Notes: generated from the letters alone by a model not told the origin. A stretch of DNA of 64,000 nucleotides from Motiliproteus sp036960175 (GCA_036960175.1 JBALWH010000001.1:175814-239813), one strand, 5' to 3'; positions 8,230 to 18,159 are shown, numbered from the stretch's first letter. Translations and numbers: made by a program.

Positions 8230-9711
8230 CTAGGTGACAAACAGTTTCTTCTGACTACGATGGATATAGTTATCGTAGTGGGTCAGCAGATTCCGCCCCT
8301 GAGCCTTGGACTGATAGAGACTTTGATCGGCCACTTCGATCAGATTCATGCTGGTGACAAGAGCATCCATTTCACGCTCGGATTCAAATTCCAGGGTGGC
8401 GGCACCGATGCTAACGGTTAACGAGGTTTCCAGAGAATCGAGGGTGCTGATGCTGCTGAGAATCCGTTGTCCGATGGTGATAGCTCCGGTTTTGTCCGTT
8501 TCTGGCAGGATGATGGCAAATTCTTCACCACCATAGCGCGCAACCAAGTCGGATGCTCTGGCCGCTTCCAGTAGCGTTTGTGAAACCTGCTTAAGCGCGT
8601 CATCTCCAGCTACATGTCCGTATGTATCGTTATATTGCTTGAACAAATCCAGATCTAATAATAATAGTGACAGGCAGCGGTTGCCGCGGTTGGTCAGCTG
8701 AAGCAGGGTCTTCAAATGGGTAAATAAACTGCGCCGGTTTGCCAGCCCGGTGAGACTGTCCGTGGTGGCCTGGAGATAAATCTCTTCGTTGGCCTTTTTC
8801 AATGCATTGGACTGGTCGCAGATCTTGTCTTCAAATTTCTTGCGTTCTGTGTGGTCTACTACTGACACCAAGATTAGTTCGCCTTCAGGCGTATCAATGG
8901 GATTAAGCCCAACGGATACCGGGAAACTACTGCCATCACTGCGTTTGGCAAGCAAGTCCTTACCCGCACCCATCGCTCGAGACTTCGGCTTGTTGGAAAA
9001 TATTTCCCGAAGCTGAGGGTGCTGTTTACGAGCATCCTCCGGCAAAAGTATTTCTACTCGTTGATTGATCATCCCTGTAGGAGGGTATCCAAACAGGGTT
9101 TCTGCAGCCTTGTTGGCATTGACGATAGTGCCTAGTGGATTAACCATTAGCATGGCACTGGGTGATGCTTCTATTGCCAGCTGGAAGCGTTCCTCAGCAT
9201 TCCAGAGAGCTGTTTCTTTTTGTCGACGACTGATTTCAGTACCGATCCAGGTGGCCATCAGTTGCAACGCGTCAATATCTGCATCTTTGAATTTTCGCTT
9301 TCTAGGGGAGAGGCTGGAAAAGTTCAAAGTGCCATATATTTGATTGTTTAGGAAAATTGGAACGCCGATATAGGATTTCAGCGAAAACTTCTTATAGGCA
9401 GGGTGCTTTGCTGCTTCAGACCTCCCCGCATGCTCGAAGCCCAGAGGCCCTTTCTGGGCCAGGGTGAGGGCGCAATAGGTGTCGTTAAGATCGAAGCAAG
9501 TACCGGGTGTCAGATCGAACCCAGCAGGGCTCACGCAGTGGTCAACAACATAATCGGTGACGGTTATTCGTGACAGAATACCGATATCTAAATCGAAGCG
9601 CTGGCAACCCAACTCCAGTAGCAATTTGACCTGATGGTCGAATCCCAGTTGATAGTCCGTGGTTATCTTGTGTAGCGTTCGTATGATCTGTTCGCTTTCG
9701 GAAATCGGCAT
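8230..9711 (-). CDS. GAF-PAS-GGDEF diguanylate cyclase
   Basis: A 493-residue soluble signalling protein. Domains in order: GAF (~15-165, with FDLNDTYCALTL and YIGVPIF), PAS (~170-290, AEERFQLAIEASPSAML) and GGDEF (~320-485). The active site reads G-G-E-E-F, competent for making cyclic di-GMP from two GTP. An inhibitory I-site R-A-S-D lies exactly five residues before it, so product feedback is expected. There is no membrane segment and no EAL domain. Ligands of the GAF and PAS domains are unknown. Confidence 0.92.
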   Translation of the reverse strand: MPISESEQIIRTLHKITTDYQLGFDHQVKLLLELGCQRFDLDIGILSRITVTDYVVDHCVSPAGFDLTPGTCFDLNDTYCALTLAQKGPLGFEHAGRSEAAKHPAYKKFSLKSYIGVPIFLNNQIYGTLNFSSLSPRKRKFKDADIDALQLMATWIGTEISRRQKETALWNAEERFQLAIEASPSAMLMVNPLGTIVNANKAAETLFGYPPTGMINQRVEILLPEDARKQHPQLREIFSNKPKSRAMGAGKDLLAKRSDGSSFPVSVGLNPIDTPEGELILVSVVDHTERKKFEDKICDQSNALKKANEEIYLQATTDSLTGLANRRSLFTHLKTLLQLTNRGNRCLSLLLLDLDLFKQYNDTYGHVAGDDALKQVSQTLLEAARASDLVARYGGEEFAIILPETDKTGAITIGQRILSSISTLDSLETSLTVSIGAATLEFESEREMDALVTSMNLIEVADQSLYQSKAQGRNLLTHYDNYIHRSQKKLFVT

Positions 9712-9985
9712 AATTTAACGATGGGTCTGTTTTTTAATTATGAAACTGAGGCTTATATTGGCTGTAATCTGGCGTATGCTGCAGGTTGATTCTAGATCGA
9801 AACGCGCCTTAGTTACCATACTAATTTTGCCTCCTTTATTTGCTTCTGTCGTGATCTGGATGGAAGGGCAAAAGTGGCTGTATATTGTGTCGCGTTAACT
9901 GATAGCTGTAGTAACGTTGAGGGATATAAAAAAGCGTGTATTATTAATTTAGTAGCTTAGATACTCTCGGCAAAAGGAGCTTGCC

Positions 9986-10204
9986 ATGAACACATCAAGG
10001 TTGATTGAAAAGCTGGAACATGAGGTTAAATTTTTACTCTGGAAAGCAGAGATTCATAACCTCAGTGCAACGGAAGTTGAACGTTGCTACCAGCAGATTG
10101 AACGGATCTACCTATCTTTATCGGAACAGCCTCAGGTTGATCTAATCAAATACAAACTGGCCGACTGGAACCGCGAAATCCAAAAAGTCGCACACCTTAG
10201 TTAA
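9986..10204 (+). CDS. Small hypothetical helical protein
   Basis: A 72-residue charged, helix-rich protein (MNTSRLIEKLEHEVKFLL) with no membrane segment. AAGGAG lies 6 bases before the ATG and a terminator-like T-run follows the stop, so expression as a single small gene is credible. I do not recognise the family. The heptad-like pattern could support dimerisation. Confidence 0.55.
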   Translation: MNTSRLIEKLEHEVKFLLWKAEIHNLSATEVERCYQQIERIYLSLSEQPQVDLIKYKLADWNREIQKVAHLS

Positions 10205-10217
10205 GGCGCTTTTTTTG
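10188..10217 (+). terminator. Probable terminator after the small helical gene
   Basis: CCTTA and TAAGG form a short stem that overlaps the stop codon region, followed by GCGC and seven T. The stem is weak, the U-tract is good. Confidence 0.4.
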
Positions 10218-10341
10218 TTGCGCTACATAGCGGGGCCTGATGTCATTGCAAGGCCCTGCAGATCATCCTGCCTCTGCTGCCTTTGTCAGCATCCATGTTA
10301 TAGTGCTCCGCCCAATTATGCCGATTCCAGGATGATGAATT

Positions 10342-11028
10342 ATGCAGCTGATCTTCGTATTAGTTGAGCCCCAGGTTGCCGAAAATATAGGTGGCGCTGC
10401 TCGGGCGCTAAATACCATGGGATTTTCGCAGCTGAGAATCATCAATAGCCAATTGCACCATGAAGATAAAGCACGTTGGCTTGCTCATGGGTCCTGGGAT
10501 ATCCTGGAAGGCGTGGAAGAATTCAATGATCTTGCTGCAGCTGTCAGTGATTGTGATCTGGTCATAGGGACAACAGCGAAGCCGCGAGGTGAATTTCACG
10601 ATCTGCATACTCCTGAACAGCTGAAACTGGTGATCGATGCGAAACTGGGTATCGTTGATAGAATTGCCTTGGTTTTTGGCCGGGAAGATCGAGGGTTATC
10701 GAACCAGCAGCTCGACTGTTGTGACTTGTTGACCAGTATTCCACTGGCAAACCCTTATCCGTCATTGAATCTTTCTCAGGCAGTGATGCTCTATGCCTAC
10801 AGTTTGTCTTCCTTTGAGCCTATCCAACGTCACATCAAACCTAGCAAAAATGAAGATGGTCAGCTTCATGCTCTGAAGCAACGGGTGGCGGTGCTTATTG
10901 ATGATGCGGGCTATGATCCTGAATCAAAATTGCAGCGCTGGGCACAGGAAAGAATGGCTCGTTTGAATTCTGAAGACGTGCATTTTCTTCATACAGTCTG
11001 TAGCGCCCTTGAAAGACGACGTTCCTGA
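10342..11028 (+). CDS. lasT: tRNA/rRNA methyltransferase of the SpoU/TrmH (SPOUT) family, LasT/YjtD-like
   Basis: A 228-residue SPOUT methyltransferase, the same length as E. coli LasT/YjtD. Motif 1 is VLVEPQVAENIGGAARALNTMGF (asparagine and arginine of the family present), motif 2 LVFGREDRGLSN and motif 3 IPLANPYPSLNLSQAVMLYAY, which together form the knotted SAM site. A C-terminal helical region follows. TrmJ (tRNA Cm32/Um32) is a related alternative, but the length and C-terminus fit LasT better. It should act on RNA in the cytoplasm. Confidence 0.8.
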   Translation: MQLIFVLVEPQVAENIGGAARALNTMGFSQLRIINSQLHHEDKARWLAHGSWDILEGVEEFNDLAAAVSDCDLVIGTTAKPRGEFHDLHTPEQLKLVIDAKLGIVDRIALVFGREDRGLSNQQLDCCDLLTSIPLANPYPSLNLSQAVMLYAYSLSSFEPIQRHIKPSKNEDGQLHALKQRVAVLIDDAGYDPESKLQRWAQERMARLNSEDVHFLHTVCSALERRRS

Positions 11029-11198
11029 ACTATAGTGATCTCATTGACCCTCGTCGTGGGTAGTTCCCAGAGATCGAGCCAGTCTGTCGGGGTTTTCGTT
11101 CGCTCAGATTACTGTTCTAGCCTTATCCTCATCGATTCGCACTGATCTTTTATATCCCTGAACAGGGCTTGCTTAATTGTGTGCAATAGGAGGTTGAT

Positions 11199-11468
11199 AT
11201 GAAGTACAGCGATCTTACCCTTGAAAACCTACGCGGCCATGTAGAAGCCATTAATGTGCTTTCCAATGAGGGCGATATTTATACCGCTCAGGCGGTGATT
11301 CACGGCATCGGCTATACCATCGAATCCAAGGAAACTGGAATGCCGATGGTGTTTCATAGTTATATTGAAGCCAAGCGAGAATTTCAGCACCTTGGTGAAC
11401 TCCCCATTCGATTGGAAACACCTGATGTTTACGATGAGATGGTGGGCGAAAAAGACCAGCTTCAGTAG
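11199..11468 (+). CDS. Small DUF6482-like protein
   Basis: An 89-residue protein with GDIYTAQAVIHGIGYTIES and FHSYIEAKREFQHLG, similar to small cytosolic proteins in Pseudomonas and relatives now grouped as DUF6482. Function is unknown. AGGAGG with 5-base spacing precedes the ATG, a strong translation signal. The family call comes from recalled similarity and is moderate. Confidence 0.6.
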   Translation: MKYSDLTLENLRGHVEAINVLSNEGDIYTAQAVIHGIGYTIESKETGMPMVFHSYIEAKREFQHLGELPIRLETPDVYDEMVGEKDQLQ

Positions 11469-11686
11469 CTAATCACTGGCGGAAAAAAGGTTAAATCGGA
11501 CAAGGGTATCCTTCGGCAGAGCAGCCTATGTGTCGCTGTGCTGGGGAGCTGGGCAAGCGGATAGGCCTAATTATCGCCGAAAAAAGTGGAGAGACGGGTG
11601 CTTGCCTGTTAATCCTCTTTTCTTCAATTGTGCTTATTTATAACAGCCTATATCTGCGTTCGGTCGCACAAGGACGTTCTTCTCAA

Positions 11687-13198
11687 TTACTCAACTTTCT
11701 CGGTAGCTATAGGGCAGTGCTGGGTTGTCATTATCTGATCATTGCGCACAGATTCTAAGTGAATATCAAAACCCCATAAGCGATGCAGATGCTTGAGCAT
11801 TTCATTAGTTGAATCGCTCAGTGGTCGATTGTTGTGTTGGTAATGTCTTAAGGTCAGTGAGCGATCGCCTCGGGCATCAACGTTATAAACTTGGATGTTG
11901 GGTTCTCGGCTGCCAAGATTGTACTGCTCGGCGAGGTCGGCCCTGACCTGTCGGAAACCGGAAGGATCATGAATAGCGGATACCAGTAAGTTATCTTTGG
12001 ATTCATCGTCAGTGATGGTGAATAGTTTCAACTCTCTCATCATTTTGGGCGATAGAAACTGTTGGATAAAACTCTCGTCTTTGTAGTTGTGCATCGCCTC
12101 GTGGAGGGTCTCAAGCCAGTTAGAGCCAGCAATATCCGGGAACCATTCCTTGTCTTCGGTAGTGGGGTTTTGGCAGATACGCTTGATGTCCTGCATCATG
12201 TTGTAACCCAGTGTATAGGGGTTGATGCCACTGAAATAAGGACTGTCAAAAGGGGGTTGGTAAACGACGCTGCTATGGGAGTGGAGAAACTCCATCATAA
12301 AACCATCAGTGACTAAGCCTTTTTTGTAAAGGCTGTGCAGTAGGGTGTAATGCCAGAAACAAGCCCAGCCTTCATTCATCACCTGGGTTTGCTTTTGTGG
12401 ATAAAAGTATTGCGCAATTTTTCGCACAATACGGATGATTTCACGCTGCCAGGCTTCCAATAGTGGGGCGTTCTTTTCCAGGAAATAGAGAATATTTTCC
12501 TCTGGCTCCCTGGGAATGCGAAGCTTTTGTTGCAGGTCTTCTTCGGATTCCGCTTTCTTGGGGATCGTATCCCAGAGTTCATTTACTTGCTGCTGTAAAA
12601 TTTCACTGCGACTGTCCTGGCGTTTTCTTTCCTCTTCAGCGGAAATTGGCTGAGGGCGTTTATAGCGGTTAACGCCATAATTCATCAGCGCATGGCAGGA
12701 GTCGAGCAGGCACTCCACCTCTGCAATGCCGTATTTCTCTTCACACTTGGCAATATATTGCTTGGCAAAAACGAGGTAGTCGATTATCGCGGTGGCATTA
12801 GTCCAGGTCTTAAATAGGTAGTTACCTTTGAAGAAGGAGTTATGACCATAACTGGCGTGGGCAATGACCAAGGCCTGCATGGTCATCGTGTTTTCTTCCA
12901 TCAGATAGGCAATGCAAGGTGAGGAATTGATCACGATTTCATAAGCTAAGCCCATGCGGCCACGTTTGTAGTTTTGGTGAGTAGTGACGAATTGTTTGCC
13001 GAAAGACCAATGGTTGTAGTTCAGTGGCATGCCCACAGATGAGTAAGCATCCATCATTTGCTCGGAGGTGATCACCTCAATCTGGTTGGGATAGGTATCC
13101 AGTTGAAAGTGTTCTGCTTCTTTGGCGATGGCTGTGTCGTAGGCTTCTAACAGCTCAAACGTCCACTCAGACCCGGTTGATATGGGCTTTCTAGCCAT
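11687..13198 (-). CDS. ycgB: SpoVR family protein (YcgB)
   Basis: A 503-residue member of the SpoVR/YcgB family, whose biochemical role is unknown but which is co-inherited and co-regulated with PrkA and YeaH. Typical blocks are WTFELLEAYDTAIAKEAEHF, YPNQIEVITSEQMMDAYSS, MPLNYNHWSFGKQF and MNEGWACFWHYTLL. The start is the ATG at 13198, with GGAG 9 bases upstream; a TTG five codons earlier is unlikely. It is the third gene of the prkA-yeaH-spoVR operon, separated from yeaH by 164 bp that include a strong hairpin. Confidence 0.93.
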   Translation of the reverse strand: MARKPISTGSEWTFELLEAYDTAIAKEAEHFQLDTYPNQIEVITSEQMMDAYSSVGMPLNYNHWSFGKQFVTTHQNYKRGRMGLAYEIVINSSPCIAYLMEENTMTMQALVIAHASYGHNSFFKGNYLFKTWTNATAIIDYLVFAKQYIAKCEEKYGIAEVECLLDSCHALMNYGVNRYKRPQPISAEEERKRQDSRSEILQQQVNELWDTIPKKAESEEDLQQKLRIPREPEENILYFLEKNAPLLEAWQREIIRIVRKIAQYFYPQKQTQVMNEGWACFWHYTLLHSLYKKGLVTDGFMMEFLHSHSSVVYQPPFDSPYFSGINPYTLGYNMMQDIKRICQNPTTEDKEWFPDIAGSNWLETLHEAMHNYKDESFIQQFLSPKMMRELKLFTITDDESKDNLLVSAIHDPSGFRQVRADLAEQYNLGSREPNIQVYNVDARGDRSLTLRHYQHNNRPLSDSTNEMLKHLHRLWGFDIHLESVRNDQIMTTQHCPIATEKVE

Positions 13199-13336
13199 AT
13201 TCTGATGCTCCAAATGTATCGATAAATCACAGTTGATCTATTTTTAAACAGAAAATGTTGCACCGCACAATAAATGATATATACTAATCACTAGTTCTCT
13301 TACTCAGTGAGAAAACTTTCCTCCTAGTACATCTTT

Positions 13337-13369
13337 GCCTCTGAACCGCTTATTAGCGGTATCAGAGGC
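13337..13369. promoter_or_regulatory. Long hairpin spanning the yeaH stop codon, between yeaH and spoVR
   Basis: GCCTCTGA plus ACCGCT (13337-13350) pairs with AGCGGT plus TCAGAGGC (13355-13369) around a 4-base TATT loop, with a single bulged A: 14 base pairs. The yeaH stop codon (13362-13364) lies inside the stem. In the operon's direction no U-run follows, so it is not a standard terminator there. On the plus strand it is followed by T7. An mRNA-stability or partial-termination element is plausible. Confidence 0.65.
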
Positions 13370-14654
13370 CTTTTTTTCCATCAATACGTTTTGAAAATAA
13401 CTCCCTGAAGACCGGATAAATGTCACCGGCGCGTTCTATTTTCCGCATGGCAAAGCTGTCCGGAAAAATATCTCTGACTTTTTCATACTCAAGCCACAGG
13501 TTCTGGTGTTCCCCCGTAGTTATTTCGACATAGGCATAGTATTGAACCTGGGGTAAAAGTCGTTTTAGGAGTAAATCTCGACAAGCATCTGAGTCGCCAT
13601 CCCAGTTATCACCATCCGAAGCCTGAGCTACATAGATATTCCAGTCGCGGCTTGGATAGCGCTCTTCAATAACATCTGCAGACAGCGAAATAGCACTGGA
13701 GACGATAGTTCCTCCGGTCTCGCGAGAATAGAAAAACTCTTCCTCATCCACTTCCTTAGCTTGGGTATGATGACGGATAAAGACCACATCTATGCGCTTA
13801 TAAGCCTGTTGTAAAAACAGATATAGCAGCAGAAAAAATCGTTTAGCCATATCTTTGATTGCCTGTGTCATTGATCCTGACACGTCCATAACACAGAACA
13901 TTACGGCTTTTGAACTCGGCACAGGCTGCTTAATCATATTGTTGTATTTCAGGTCGAAGGTATCCAAGAAGGGTAGTCTGCTCACTTTCGCCCGCAACAC
14001 TACCAGGCGCTCTTCAATTTCAGCGAGACGCGCATTATCCTGCTTGCCCTTAGACTCCTCCATCAGTGCCTTTTGCTCTGTTTGCAGCTCGCGGATTTCT
14101 CGACGGGTTTTGCCCGATAGCGCAATGCGGCGCGCATGGGCGCTGCGTAATGAGCGGACAATGTTAATGCGTTCGGGATTGCCTTGTTTGGTGAAACCGC
14201 CATGGATCATTTTGTAGTCACTGCTATCCAGCAACTGTTTCTTTACCATGTTGGGTAATTCGAGATTCTCGAACAAAAATTCCAGGAACTCATCGCGACT
14301 AATCTGGAAGGAAAATTCATCTTCCCCTTCACCAGAATCGCTGGCTTTTCCCTCGCCAGCTCCGCCGCCTGCGCCACCACTGGGGCGTTCCAGTTGGTCT
14401 CCCATAATAAACTCTTTATTGCCTGGGAATACCCGATGGTTAACGCCTCCAGGACCATGGTGAAAGATGGGTTCTGACAGGTCTCTGTTCGGTATGGTTA
14501 CTTCGCTGCCGTTCTCAAGGTCGGTAATGCTGCGCGACTTAATCGCTTCGGTGACGGACTGTTTTATATGCTTGCGATAACGCTTCAAAAACCGCTGTCG
14601 ATTGACAGAGCTTTTGTTCTTTCCGTTCAGGCGGCGGTCGATAATATAGCTCAT
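13362..14654 (-). CDS. yeaH: YeaH/DUF444 family protein with VWA-like domain
   Basis: A 430-residue UPF0229/DUF444 protein. The N-terminal part (SYIIDRRLNGKNKSSVNRQRFLKRY) is typical, a Gly/Ser-rich linker follows (~85-110), and the C-terminal half carries a von Willebrand A-like fold with the metal-site motif D-V-S-G-S-M (MIDAS). It works with the PrkA kinase and SpoVR in stationary-phase and nitrogen or general stress; its exact role is not known. AGGAGG lies 6 bases before the ATG. It sits 37 bp after prkA. Confidence 0.94.
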   Translation of the reverse strand: MSYIIDRRLNGKNKSSVNRQRFLKRYRKHIKQSVTEAIKSRSITDLENGSEVTIPNRDLSEPIFHHGPGGVNHRVFPGNKEFIMGDQLERPSGGAGGGAGEGKASDSGEGEDEFSFQISRDEFLEFLFENLELPNMVKKQLLDSSDYKMIHGGFTKQGNPERINIVRSLRSAHARRIALSGKTRREIRELQTEQKALMEESKGKQDNARLAEIEERLVVLRAKVSRLPFLDTFDLKYNNMIKQPVPSSKAVMFCVMDVSGSMTQAIKDMAKRFFLLLYLFLQQAYKRIDVVFIRHHTQAKEVDEEEFFYSRETGGTIVSSAISLSADVIEERYPSRDWNIYVAQASDGDNWDGDSDACRDLLLKRLLPQVQYYAYVEITTGEHQNLWLEYEKVRDIFPDSFAMRKIERAGDIYPVFRELFSKRIDGKKGL

Positions 14655-14691
14655 ATTGAGCCTCCTATGCTGACCCGGGTGTTAATTCCCT

Positions 14692-16614
14692 TTACTGCGA
14701 TTTACGAACCCGGATATACCATTCGGACAACAGTCGGACCTGTTTCTCGGTATAACCGCGTTTGACCATCCGCCTGACGAATTCGGCATGTTTGCTCTGA
14801 TCCTCTGATGAAGCTTTGGCGTTGAAAGATATGACGGGAAGTAGGTCTTCGGTTTGAGAAAACATCTTCTTCTCAATGACGGAGCGCATTTTTTCGTAGC
14901 TCATCCAGGTAGGATTGTTGCCTTTGTTACTTGCGCGTGCCCGCAGAACGAAGTTGACAATTTCGTGGCGGAAATCTTTAGGGTTACTGATGCCCGCCGG
15001 TTTTTCAATTTTTTCCAGCTCTTCATTGATCGCCACACGGTCGAGAATGTCGCCGGTTTCAGGATCTCGATATTCCTGATCCTGAATCCATAAATCTGCG
15101 TATGTCACATAGCGATCAAAGATGTTTTGACCGTACTCGGAATAGGATTCCAGATAAGCGGTCTGAAGCTCCTTACCCAAAAATTCAATGTATTTTGGAG
15201 CCAGGAACTCTTTAATATAGCGAATGTATTTTTCTTGTATATCCTGCTGGAACTGCTGTTGTTCAACCTCCTTTTCAAGGACATAGAGCAGGTGTACCGG
15301 GTTAGCAGAGATCTCTGTGGAGTCGAAGTTAAAGACCTTGGAAAGGATCTTAAACGCGAATCGTGTGGACAGTCCGTTCATTCCCTCATTGACGCCAGCG
15401 TTGTCCATGTATTCTTGCAGGGACTTGGCCTTGGGATCGGTATCTTTAAGGTTTTCGCCGTCATAGACGCGCATTTTGGAATAGACATTGGAGTTTTCAG
15501 GCTCGGCCAAGCGCGAAAGTATGCTGAACTGAGCCAGCATTCTCAAGGTGTCTGGGGCACAGGGTGATTCGCACAAAGAGCTGTTTTCCAGCAGCTTCTC
15601 GTAGATACGAATTTCTTCGGATACCCGTTTACAGTAAGGGACCTTGACGATATAAACCCGGTCTATAAAGGCTTCGTTGGTCTTGTTGTTCTTGAAAGTC
15701 TGCCATTCTGATTCATTGGAGTGAGCCAGGATAATACCTTCGAAAGGAATGGAGCCCATACCTTCGGTGCCGTTGTAGTTACCTTCCTGAGTGGCGGTTA
15801 GCAATGGGTGGAGGACTTTTATCGGGGCTTTAAACATCTCCACGAATTCCATAATGCCCTGATTGGCTTTGCATAGGCCGCCAGAAAAACTGTAGGCGTC
15901 AGGGTCATGCTGGGCAAACTCCTCTAGCATGCGGATATCCACCTTGCCGACGAGGCTGGAAATATCCTGATTGTTTTCGTCACCGGGTTCTGTTTTGGAT
16001 ATGGCTATCTGGTCGGGTATAGAAGGATAAAGCTTAACCACCTTGAAATTGGAAATGTCGCCTTTGAATTCATGTAGGCGCTTAACCGCCCAGGGAGACA
16101 TCATCCCTTTAACATAACGCTTGGGGATGCCATATTCCTCTCTTAAAATGTCGCCGTCCTCGGCGGGGTCGAACAGGCATAGTGGAGATTCATTGATCGG
16201 TGAACCTTTGATGGCGTAGAAGGGAATACTTTCCATCAATGATTTTAATCGCTCAGCCAAGGAAGATTTACCCCCACCAACAGGACCCAGTAGGTAGAGG
16301 ATTTGTTTCTTTTCTTCCAGTCCTTGGGCCGCATGTTTGAAGTAAGAGACGATTTGCTCTATGGCTTCTTCCATGCCGTAGAATTCGGTGAAGTTGGAGT
16401 AGCGTTTTATCAGCTTATTGGAAAATACCCGGCTTAGCATAGGGTCTTTTGCGGTGTCGATTAGCTCTGGTTCACCTATAGCGGCGAGTATTCGTTCTGA
16501 TGCCGAGGCGTAAGCTTTAGGGTCTTTTTTGCATAACGCTAAGTAGTCCTCAATGCTCAGTTCTTCTTCCTGGGCCGCTGCGTATCGGGTTTTATAATTA
16601 CTGAAAATGTTCAT
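14692..16614 (-). CDS. prkA: PrkA serine protein kinase (YeaG)
   Basis: A 640-residue AAA+ kinase-like protein of the PrkA/YeaG family. Walker A is at residues ~110-117 (GPVGGGKS), within the N-terminal AAA core; the C-terminal ~250 residues form the PrkA kinase-like domain. The length matches E. coli YeaG (644). It heads the yeaG-yeaH-ycgB operon, implicated in stress survival and typically RpoS-dependent. I saw no convincing sigma-54 or other specific promoter in the upstream sequence. Confidence 0.95.
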   Translation of the reverse strand: MNIFSNYKTRYAAAQEEELSIEDYLALCKKDPKAYASASERILAAIGEPELIDTAKDPMLSRVFSNKLIKRYSNFTEFYGMEEAIEQIVSYFKHAAQGLEEKKQILYLLGPVGGGKSSLAERLKSLMESIPFYAIKGSPINESPLCLFDPAEDGDILREEYGIPKRYVKGMMSPWAVKRLHEFKGDISNFKVVKLYPSIPDQIAISKTEPGDENNQDISSLVGKVDIRMLEEFAQHDPDAYSFSGGLCKANQGIMEFVEMFKAPIKVLHPLLTATQEGNYNGTEGMGSIPFEGIILAHSNESEWQTFKNNKTNEAFIDRVYIVKVPYCKRVSEEIRIYEKLLENSSLCESPCAPDTLRMLAQFSILSRLAEPENSNVYSKMRVYDGENLKDTDPKAKSLQEYMDNAGVNEGMNGLSTRFAFKILSKVFNFDSTEISANPVHLLYVLEKEVEQQQFQQDIQEKYIRYIKEFLAPKYIEFLGKELQTAYLESYSEYGQNIFDRYVTYADLWIQDQEYRDPETGDILDRVAINEELEKIEKPAGISNPKDFRHEIVNFVLRARASNKGNNPTWMSYEKMRSVIEKKMFSQTEDLLPVISFNAKASSEDQSKHAEFVRRMVKRGYTEKQVRLLSEWYIRVRKSQ

Positions 16615-17025
16615 GTTGGTTCACCTTCCGCTCAGTCTGGTTTCGCTGAATTCAAGAGATCTGAATCATGACAATCACTCTCTAAGAAAGGGATGCTGAC
16701 TCCCGTACAAGCCGAAAATTAGTTATTTTAGGTTTACTTCTAGTGTAGTTGACGAATCCCTTTACAAATCTGCTACTTAAGCAAAGGATAGCGGCTTTTA
16801 ACGATTGGACAGCGCTAGGTGCCTGATGGTTACTGGTTTTTCCAGTTTTACAATATTTTTACAGAGGTGTTTTTTCTACTGTGCAGGTATCTCTTATCAG
16901 GGGGAGCGCGTGTTGAAAGGCGATGAGGTTTTTTTTAGCAGAAGTTTCCGGTATTGGCATTTACCAGGGTTAGGTTGGAAAGTGCAGGTGAGGGTGCAGG
17001 TGAGAGTGGCACCCTTAGCTTCAGT
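16615..17025. other. Intergenic region between prkA and the ybdK-type gene
   Basis: It should hold the minus-strand promoter of the prkA operon. I see no gene. A short imperfect direct repeat (GTGCAGGTGAGG, GTGCAGGTGAGA) lies at 16982-17006. No -24/-12 element was found by eye. Confidence 0.4.
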
Positions 17026-18159
17026 TCAGACATCTACAGTTTTGTGGATCAACCAGTCCACCACTTGGCACAGCGCTTCGCTGTTGTTGGCCCCGTCAGC
17101 AATGGCTTGCTGATAGATAGATATTTGTATGTCGGCGCTGGTGCCTCGATCCAGTATCGACAGCGCTTGCTGGACTTCGGTTATACAGCCTAGCTCCTCG
17201 GCGGATTCTTCAATTAATTGCAGCCACTCCTGTAGCATTTCGGAGTAGGGGGAAGTTTCACTGCTGCCGAAATCGATCAGCCCTTCACTGATTCCATAGC
17301 GCTGGGCGCGCCAGCGGTTTTCATGGATTAGCATAGGCGCATACTGACGCCAGCGCTGATTGCGGACTCTAAGCTCGTACAGCATTTTAAGGGTTGCCAT
17401 ATAGAGTGCGGCAATGGTGACGGCATCATCGATATTGGTGCAGACATCAGTGATACGCATCTCCAGTGTCGGAAAATGGGTCGAAGGGCGGATGTCCCAC
17501 CATAGCATGGAGGCATCTTTGATCAGCCCGGTATTAACCAGAATATCGACATGGCGCTGGTACTCCGCGTAACTATGGAATCGGTCAGGAAGCCCGGTTC
17601 GTGGTAGTTCATTGAATACCGACAAGCGGTAGGATTTGAGACCTGTATCGACCCCTCCCCAGAACGGTGAGGAGGTGCTCAGTGCCAGCATATGAGGCAG
17701 AAAATAAGTGACCTGATTCATTAGGTCGATACGTAGATCATCATCAGAGACCCCGATATGAACATGCATGCCACAGGTAAGTAGTCTGCGGACGACGCCC
17801 TGCAGGTCTCTGGCAAGCAGATCATAGCGATCCAGCTTGGTATGTTGTTGTTGATGCCAGTGAGCAAAGGGATGGCTGGATGCGGCGATCAGACCGAGTC
17901 CAAAATCGCGGGCGATATCTGCCACGCGGGTACGAAGGTAGGCGAGTTGTTGGCGGCTTTCCTGAATATCTGCGCAGACCGGGGTGCCTACTTCGATTTG
18001 CGCACGCAGAAATTCGTGGGTGACCATGTTAGGCAGTACTTGAGCGCAACGCTTAAATAGGGCTTCCGGAGGATCCGAGGCAAGCTGCCGGGTCTCCAGA
18101 TTTACCAGTAGGTATTCTTCCTCAATACCTACCGTAAATTCAGGGATCGGATAGACCAT
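17026..18159 (-). CDS. ybdK: YbdK-type carboxylate-amine ligase (GCS2 family, glutamate-cysteine ligase-like)
   Basis: A 377-residue GCS2-fold ATP-dependent ligase that joins a carboxylate (usually glutamate) to an amine; E. coli YbdK has weak gamma-glutamyl-cysteine ligase activity. Family marks: FTVGIEEEYLLVN, HEFLRAQIEVGTPVC, CGMHVHIGV and TLEMRITDVCTNIDDAV. The ATG at 18159 is preferred because AAGGAG lies 10 bases upstream and MVYPIPEFTVGIEEE matches the family start. It lies 60 bp after an N-formylglutamate amidohydrolase-like gene, a pairing that suggests a shared glutamyl-type substrate. Confidence 0.88.
   Translation of the reverse strand: MVYPIPEFTVGIEEEYLLVNLETRQLASDPPEALFKRCAQVLPNMVTHEFLRAQIEVGTPVCADIQESRQQLAYLRTRVADIARDFGLGLIAASSHPFAHWHQQQHTKLDRYDLLARDLQGVVRRLLTCGMHVHIGVSDDDLRIDLMNQVTYFLPHMLALSTSSPFWGGVDTGLKSYRLSVFNELPRTGLPDRFHSYAEYQRHVDILVNTGLIKDASMLWWDIRPSTHFPTLEMRITDVCTNIDDAVTIAALYMATLKMLYELRVRNQRWRQYAPMLIHENRWRAQRYGISEGLIDFGSSETSPYSEMLQEWLQLIEESAEELGCITEVQQALSILDRGTSADIQISIYQQAIADGANNSEALCQVVDWLIHKTVDV

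Noticed and set aside
11528..11758. 76-codon plus-strand frame overlapping the spoVR end
   Set aside because: No ribosome site or family; it overlaps a well-supported gene.
16615..16800. Sigma-54 promoter for the prkA operon
   Set aside because: No TGGCAC-N5-TTGC type match was found by eye on the minus strand.
16805..17113. 102-codon plus-strand frame upstream of prkA
   Set aside because: Low-complexity translation, overlap with the ybdK-type gene end, no family.
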